A stretch of 64,000 bases of DNA, from NCBI GenBank assembly GCA_905183005.1, contig CAJJDO010000024.1, forward strand, positions 125,083 to 189,082. The letters are read 5' to 3'. Under the pieces are notes generated by a model. The model did not search any database, had not been told where the DNA came from, and saw only the letters and a program-made list of their open reading frames with translations. The DNA comes from Paramecium pentaurelia. Taxonomy: Eukaryota > Ciliophora > Oligohymenophorea > Peniculida > Parameciidae. Positions 59,030 through 64,000 of this stretch are shown in pieces; position 1 is the stretch's first letter, and each line of letters begins with the position of its first letter. Made by a program: the position numbers and the translations under genes.

Positions 59030-59810
59030 TCATTAATAATATAAAGTAGGTGTCTTTGCTTAATTTAATAGCGATAACGATTCATAATTGAAGCAAGAGA
59101 TGTCAAGGAATAAATCATTTTATTTTTTGAATCTTTTTTTCAATATCTAAGTAAAATTATCCTTATTTTCTAGAGCAGGAGATTTTATTCTATGCCATAG
59201 ATTGTTAGAGTTCATTTTAATTTGTTTTTAATGACTACTTGAATAACCATAATGAGTTTCATTTGGAATTACTTTATTTATTTTATTTGTATCCAATTAA
59301 TTTAATTTAATTTGGTTTGTCTTATTTGGTTAGATCTCTTGACTATGTTATCTCATTCTGGTTGAAAGTCTTGTCATGCCTAATTTTGGAGTAGTTATTT
59401 ATTTGATTGCTTTTTCAAAATTGGCAACATTACTGTAAAGAATTCTTTGTTTTTTTACTTATTCTCTTCTACTTTATAGTTAACTATAAAACTCTTAGTC
59501 ATTTTATGAAGAAAGTTCTCTTCTTTTTTAGCTCAAATAAAATTTTCGCCTTGTGTCTAAAAATTAATTAAATTAATACACTTCGACAAGTATCTTTGAT
59601 TAATAATAATGCATGAGGGTTGCTGTTATAAAATTCTAATTCATTATCTGAATAGTTTGCTTCCCTTTAGACTTAATCTTAACTGTTATTTATAGGAACG
59701 CAATTAGTAAGTGAAAGATTATTACTATTAGTAAGTTTTCTTTAAGTGGCTCTTAATACTTTCCTAATATCATCCCATTGTGAATGTATTAATTATACTT
59801 TAACACTCAT
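59030..59810 (-). CDS. Basic hypothetical protein
   Basis: About 251 residues after one 25-nt intron. Starts MSVKVQLIHSQWDDIRKVLR and contains YSDNELEFYNSNPHALLLIK, RRKFYLSQKRRELSSQNDQE, VANFEKAIKQITTPKLGMTR and NLWHRIKSPALENKDNF. Lys/Arg-rich with little hydrophobic character, suggesting a nucleic-acid- or microtubule-binding or disordered protein. No domain recognised. It sits just upstream of the NUDIX gene on the same strand. Confidence 0.62.
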
Positions 59811-60491
59811 TACAAAATATTATTATATTAATGTATTTATTTATTATATATAGTTATATGATAATTAAAAAATCATTATTAACTTGAGGTATAAACAAAC
59901 AAGTCAATAATATAGAACATCTATCTCTCTATAAATTTTTCAATTAAAATTTATAATCGAATCCAATTTCAAGAATTAATTAATAAAAATAACACTAGGC
60001 ATTAATCTTAGGGAATTATCAAGTTAAATATTAATATTCTAATTCATTTTTAATATTAAATAATCATCAGTATACCATAATTAAAGTAAAAATTATAAAT
60101 CCTAAGAAATAATATAAAATAAGTTGATATTGATAATATCTTGTAAATAGAAAATATTATATAATCAATAATTTTCTTTCAAGCAAGTTATATATCAATA
60201 GACAATATTTATTAGGAATTATTACAGAATTCTTATAATATATATGATATTTTCAGTTAATTCATATTATAACTTTAATTTATTTTTCTTATATTTTGTA
60301 TAATTTTCTAATAAAGTGTTAAATTTATTTGTTAACTTTGTTATAATGCTTGAACTTCTTGTCATTTAAAAAGATAAGAAAATACGAATCGACATTTTGG
60401 AACATAATATGGAATTATTTAAGTGATTAATTTGCATTTTTATGTATATATTAAATCTTTAATTTCCATTAAATAAAATAAATATTAAAAA
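59811..60491. other. Intergenic between divergent genes
   Basis: About 680 AT-rich bp between the basic protein and the V-ATPase c gene, expected to contain both promoters. From 60294 onward it belongs to the duplicated segment. Confidence 0.45.
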
Positions 60492-61482
60492 ATGGCTGAG
60501 ACTATTGAACCTTCTGCTTACTTCTTTGGATATATTGGTGTTGCATCTGCAGTTGTTTTTGCCAGTAATTCTATATTTTATTGTAGATTTGGGATCATCA
60601 TATGGTGCCACAAAATCTGGAGTCGGAATCTGTTCTATGGGTGTTTTAAAACCAGATTTAATTATGAAGTCTGTTATTCCAGTTGTCATGGCTGGTATTT
60701 TGGGAATTTATGGGATGATTGTTGGTGTTATTTTATAAGGAAAAGGTATTGATATTTTATATAATAAATAGTTTCATCAATAACAGCAGCATCAGCATCA
60801 AAATAAGGATATGCTTATTTATCTGCTGGATTATGTTGTGGATTAAGCTCTTTAGTAAGATATATTTATTTTACAGATTTTAGGCTGCAGGATTATCAAT
60901 TGGAATAGTTGGTGATGCAGGAGTCAGAGCTAATGCTTAATAAGACAGAATTTTCGTAGGAATGATTTTGATTTTGATTTTTGCAGAGGCTTTGGCATTG
61001 TATGGACTTATTGTGTCCTTGATTTTATCATAAACATCATGAGTATTATTATTAAAGCACAAATATAAAGATAAACCCATAACGAATACAAATCTTATCA
61101 TTTTTTAATTTTTCATCATTCTTCTTAGAATATTTCAACAATACAAAAAGCAAAATTTATTTTGAATTATCATTAACCACTTAATCTTTCTTTAGACTCA
61201 ATTTTTTTAAACAAATCCATATACTTAAAACTCATTCAAAAATGAAATGTTATCCATCAAAAACATTGAAAATATTATATGTACAAATGAACAAGGAATT
61301 TTGGCCAGAATAAGATATAATTAGTTATCAAAAGATATTAGATTTAGCATTTCATATAGATATTCTGTCAATATCATGTACTAATCTGAAGTTTTTCATA
61401 TTCAAATTCATTCAAATAGAAAATCACACATCTAATCCCATTTACAATCAATCATTTTCTTTAATCATTAAATTTGAAATAT
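60294..61482. repeat. Direct repeat copy 1 (1,189 bp), left of single-N gap
   Basis: Same sequence as 61484-62672, offset 1,190 bp; contains the whole V-ATPase c gene with introns and both flanks. Confidence 0.95.
60492..61042 (+). CDS. ATP6V0C: V-type H+-ATPase proteolipid subunit c
   Basis: 157 residues after splicing three introns of 22, 26 and 29 nt. A four-TM proteolipid forming the rotating c-ring of the V0 sector that carries protons into contractile vacuole, endosome and other acidic compartments. Sequence: MAETIEPSAYFFGYIGVASA, NLGSSYGATKSGVGICSMGV, LKPDLIMKSVIPVVMAGILG, LSAGLCCGLSSLAAGLSIGI, VGDAGVRANAQQDRIFVGMI and IFAEALALYGLIVSLILSQT. The essential proton-binding Glu is in FAEALALYG. 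Introns fall inside conserved blocks, so standard-code ORFs split it. An identical copy follows at 61682-62232. Confidence 0.96.
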
Positions 61483-61681
61483 NTTTTGTATAATTTTCTA
61501 ATAAAGTGTTAAATTTATTTGTTAACTTTGTTATAATGCTTGAACTTCTTGTCATTTAAAAAGATAAGAAAATACGAATCGACATTTTGGAACATAATAT
61601 GGAATTATTTAAGTGATTAATTTGCATTTTTATGTATATATTAAATCTTTAATTTCCATTAAATAAAATAAATATTAAAAA
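61043..61681. other. Spacer between V-ATPase copies, with N at 61483
   Basis: AT-rich 3' flank of copy 1, the single N, then the 5' flank of copy 2. An incomplete version of the small frame described at 62432 starts at 61242. Confidence 0.5.
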
Positions 61682-62672
61682 ATGGCTGAGACTATTGAAC
61701 CTTCTGCTTACTTCTTTGGATATATTGGTGTTGCATCTGCAGTTGTTTTTGCCAGTAATTCTATATTTTATTGTAGATTTGGGATCATCATATGGTGCCA
61801 CAAAATCTGGAGTCGGAATCTGTTCTATGGGTGTTTTAAAACCAGATTTAATTATGAAGTCTGTTATTCCAGTTGTCATGGCTGGTATTTTGGGAATTTA
61901 TGGGATGATTGTTGGTGTTATTTTATAAGGAAAAGGTATTGATATTTTATATAATAAATAGTTTCATCAATAACAGCAGCATCAGCATCAAAATAAGGAT
62001 ATGCTTATTTATCTGCTGGATTATGTTGTGGATTAAGCTCTTTAGTAAGATATATTTATTTTACAGATTTTAGGCTGCAGGATTATCAATTGGAATAGTT
62101 GGTGATGCAGGAGTCAGAGCTAATGCTTAATAAGACAGAATTTTCGTAGGAATGATTTTGATTTTGATTTTTGCAGAGGCTTTGGCATTGTATGGACTTA
62201 TTGTGTCCTTGATTTTATCATAAACATCATGAGTATTATTATTAAAGCACAAATATAAAGATAAACCCATAACGAATACAAATCTTATCATTTTTTAATT
62301 TTTCATCATTCTTCTTAGAATATTTCAACAATACAAAAAGCAAAATTTATTTTGAATTATCATTAACCACTTAATCTTTCTTTAGACTCAATTTTTTTAA
62401 ACAAATCCATATACTTAAAACTCATTCAAAAATGAAATGTTATCCATCAAAAACATTGAAAATATTATATGTACAAATGAACAAGGAATTTTGGCCAGAA
62501 TAAGATATAATTAGTTATCAAAAGATATTAGATTTAGCATTTCATATAGATATTCTGTCAATATCATGTACTAATCTGAAGTTTTTCATATTCAAATTCA
62601 TTCAAATAGAAAATCACACATCTAATCCCATTTACAATCAATCATTTTCTTTAATCATTAAATTTGAAATAT
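61484..62672. repeat. Direct repeat copy 2 (1,189 bp), right of single-N gap
   Basis: Copy of 60294-61482, starting right after the N at 61483, unique sequence resuming at 62673. No divergence seen even in introns and spacers, unlike a normal gene duplicate. Confidence 0.95.
61682..62232 (+). CDS. ATP6V0C: V-type H+-ATPase subunit c, duplicated copy
   Basis: Same exons and introns as 60492-61042. Probably not an independent gene: identity includes introns and flanks, and the copies are joined by a single N. True recent macronuclear duplication cannot be excluded without reads. Confidence 0.6.
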
Positions 62673-62686
62673 TCTTATCTAATTGA
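62432..62686 (+). CDS. Doubtful small ORF downstream of V-ATPase c
   Basis: 84 codons: MKCYPSKTLKILYVQMNKEF, WPEQDIISYQKILDLAFHID and onward to TGA. Coding-like start but no homology recognised, and chance ORFs of this length are frequent here. It could be a first exon of a longer gene; the truncated duplicate lies at 61242. Confidence 0.22.
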
Positions 62687-64000
62687 TGCCTGCATTACCT
62701 TATCCTCTTTATTCTATGAAAATTGTTTTATAGACCTATTTTGTTTTAATATATTAATTCTATCCATCAATTTTATATCCTATTTTAACTTAATGAGAAA
62801 TGATTTGATTTTAGAAACAAGTACAAACCTCCTTTTTTGATATTATTATTTATAGCAATTTCAAGATAATTAAAAAATATCATAAATTTTTCAATTTAAA
62901 TCTTAATATTCAATCAGTTTCTATTTTTAAGAATATTTTATTTTATAGAAGAAAACCTATTCTTCATCTCATTTTATCTTAAATAGTTCTATATATATTC
63001 CAAAAATTTATTGCATTCATCTTAGCCAATTGTTTCAATAAATCATTTCAGTTTTCAGAAAATTTATTTAATTCTTATTAAAAATTATGATATATACAAG
63101 GTTTTAATTTAGAAAAAATATCTATTTAGATAAGTTTTATGAATTCAATCAAAGATAAGTAAATTAATAATTCATTTAAGCATTAGAATTATAGTTAATA
63201 TAATATTGTTAAGCTTTTAATTTATATATTTTTAAGATTTTACTCATATATTTTTCAGTATCAATATAAACAATATTTACAAAAAATATTAGTATTTTGA
63301 CTTATTTTTATGAGAATGCTTACATAAACAAAATACATTATTTTAGGAAAGTATAAAATCACGAAAAACATCAAGGATCATAGGCATTATTATAATTTTT
63401 ATATGGTCATATTATTTAAGAATTTTACTTTGTTTGACTTTTATTTTTATGAAAAATATTAATTCATTTAATTATTATATTGGAAGAATTCACTATATAG
63501 ATTGTTATTATCTATTTAATTTAAATCTTATAATTTTTATATTGCACTATTTGAATAACAAAATATATTTTCTTTAAGTACATCTTCTTCAATTTATTTC
63601 ATTTGACCTAATAGATAATTTAAGAATAATTTTTTCCTTATTTTTGTTAATTTTATAATTTTATAATGAATTCCAGAATTATCAAATAATATTTTTACAA
63701 TGAATTTTTTCAAGATTTTTTGAGTTTAAACATATTGCTTATTGTAGAATTGATATAATTACTAAAGAGTATGAAGTTAATAGTCTTAGAACAAGTGATG
63801 CAATAATTATTAACAAATAATATATTAGCTTTTATTTTATATGAAATGTTTGTATCATTAAACTATCAAATAATTTTATAATTAACCATAGATTAGTTAT
63901 ATATTTATACACATTCTATTCGGTTAAATTCAGCAATTTAAATCAAATTTTAATTTAATTTTCATTAAGATAAGACTTTAAGCTCTTCAGATAAAGTAAG
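62687..64000. other. AT-rich terminal region with interrupted open frames
   Basis: No gene supported. Both strands show protein-like frames broken by multiple TGAs: on the minus strand around 62850-63090 (LLKQLAKMNAINFWNIYRTI), and on the plus strand around 63310-63720. These could be gene relics or chance. No telomeric repeats seen. Confidence 0.35.

Noticed and set aside
60505..60738. Second start and frame inside the V-ATPase c gene, and the minus-strand ORF at 60459-60689
   Set aside because: They are the second exon read without its 22-nt intron, and its antisense shadow; splicing gives a full-length subunit c.
1..64000. TGA as a tryptophan codon in this organism
   Set aside because: Several open frames are broken by single TGAs where Trp would fit, but conserved genes use TGG for Trp and end at TGA exactly where homologues end (V-ATPase c, CacyBP, PI synthase, RPAC1). 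With one stop codon, chance open frames around TGA are common.
1..64000. Bacterial features such as operons, CRISPR arrays, insertion sequences, riboswitches
   Set aside because: Mini-introns, a eukaryotic tRNA with Pol III terminator, ciliate code and eukaryotic gene content rule out a prokaryotic window; no CRISPR-like or transposase signals were seen.

Overview
The window is nuclear DNA of a ciliate, almost certainly Paramecium or a very close relative, from a macronuclear-style assembly. Conserved proteins read correctly only if TAA and TAG mean glutamine and TGA is the sole stop. Introns are tiny (about 22-29 nt, GT...AG). The DNA is very AT-rich and genes are packed on both strands, often with only tens of bases between them. 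Standard-code ORFs are therefore mostly fragments or shadows. The models below were rebuilt by hand with the ciliate code and hand-spliced introns; ends of well-conserved genes are firm, others approximate.

Layout. 1-5.5 kb (minus): partial membrane protein, a cyclic-nucleotide-type K+ channel, tRNA-Asn and a cystathionine gamma-lyase-type PLP enzyme. 6.3-8.1 kb: small cysteine-rich secreted protein, CacyBP/SIP co-chaperone, small TM-coiled-coil protein. 8.8-16.7 kb (minus): ENTH/VHS-like polyQ adaptor, a ~1,100-residue coiled-coil protein, and a MORN-repeat protein with probable myristoylation and IQ motifs. 17.3-24.8 kb: CFAP221 and a DNAJC11-like J protein diverging from a 21-bp spacer, then an SOS1-like Na+/H+ exchanger with a cyclic-nucleotide-binding-like tail. 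26-30.4 kb: LamG-type secreted repeat protein interrupted by a gap. 31-36.5 kb: FYVE/TBC-like coiled-coil protein, a DFD-type kinase and a hypothetical protein overlapping it tail to tail. 38.4-39.8 kb (minus): phosphatidylinositol synthase and an RRP42-like exosome subunit. 40.5-49.1 kb: an IP3 receptor of about 2,800 residues. 49.1-59.8 kb: CCDC97-like protein, a second DFD kinase, acidic polyQ protein, RPAC1 (Pol I/III), PH-like kinase, small hypotheticals, NUDIX hydrolase, basic protein. 60.5-62.2 kb: V-ATPase c subunit, present twice.

Functional themes. Ca2+/phosphoinositide signalling is prominent (PI synthase, IP3 receptor, FYVE protein, PH-like kinase), as are ion transport (K+ channel, Na+/H+ exchanger, V-ATPase) and cilia (CFAP221). 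Co-location is probably incidental, since genes here are individually transcribed.

Assembly caution. Three exact direct duplications (1,026, 671 and 1,189 bp) each flank an N gap (1, 490 and 1 N). They look like unmerged contig ends rather than biology. They duplicate part of the coiled-coil gene, the repeat domain of the LamG gene and the whole V-ATPase gene. I found no convincing novel multi-gene system. The best leads are the DFD-motif kinase pair, the altered IP3-receptor filter, and coding-like frames broken by single TGA codons.
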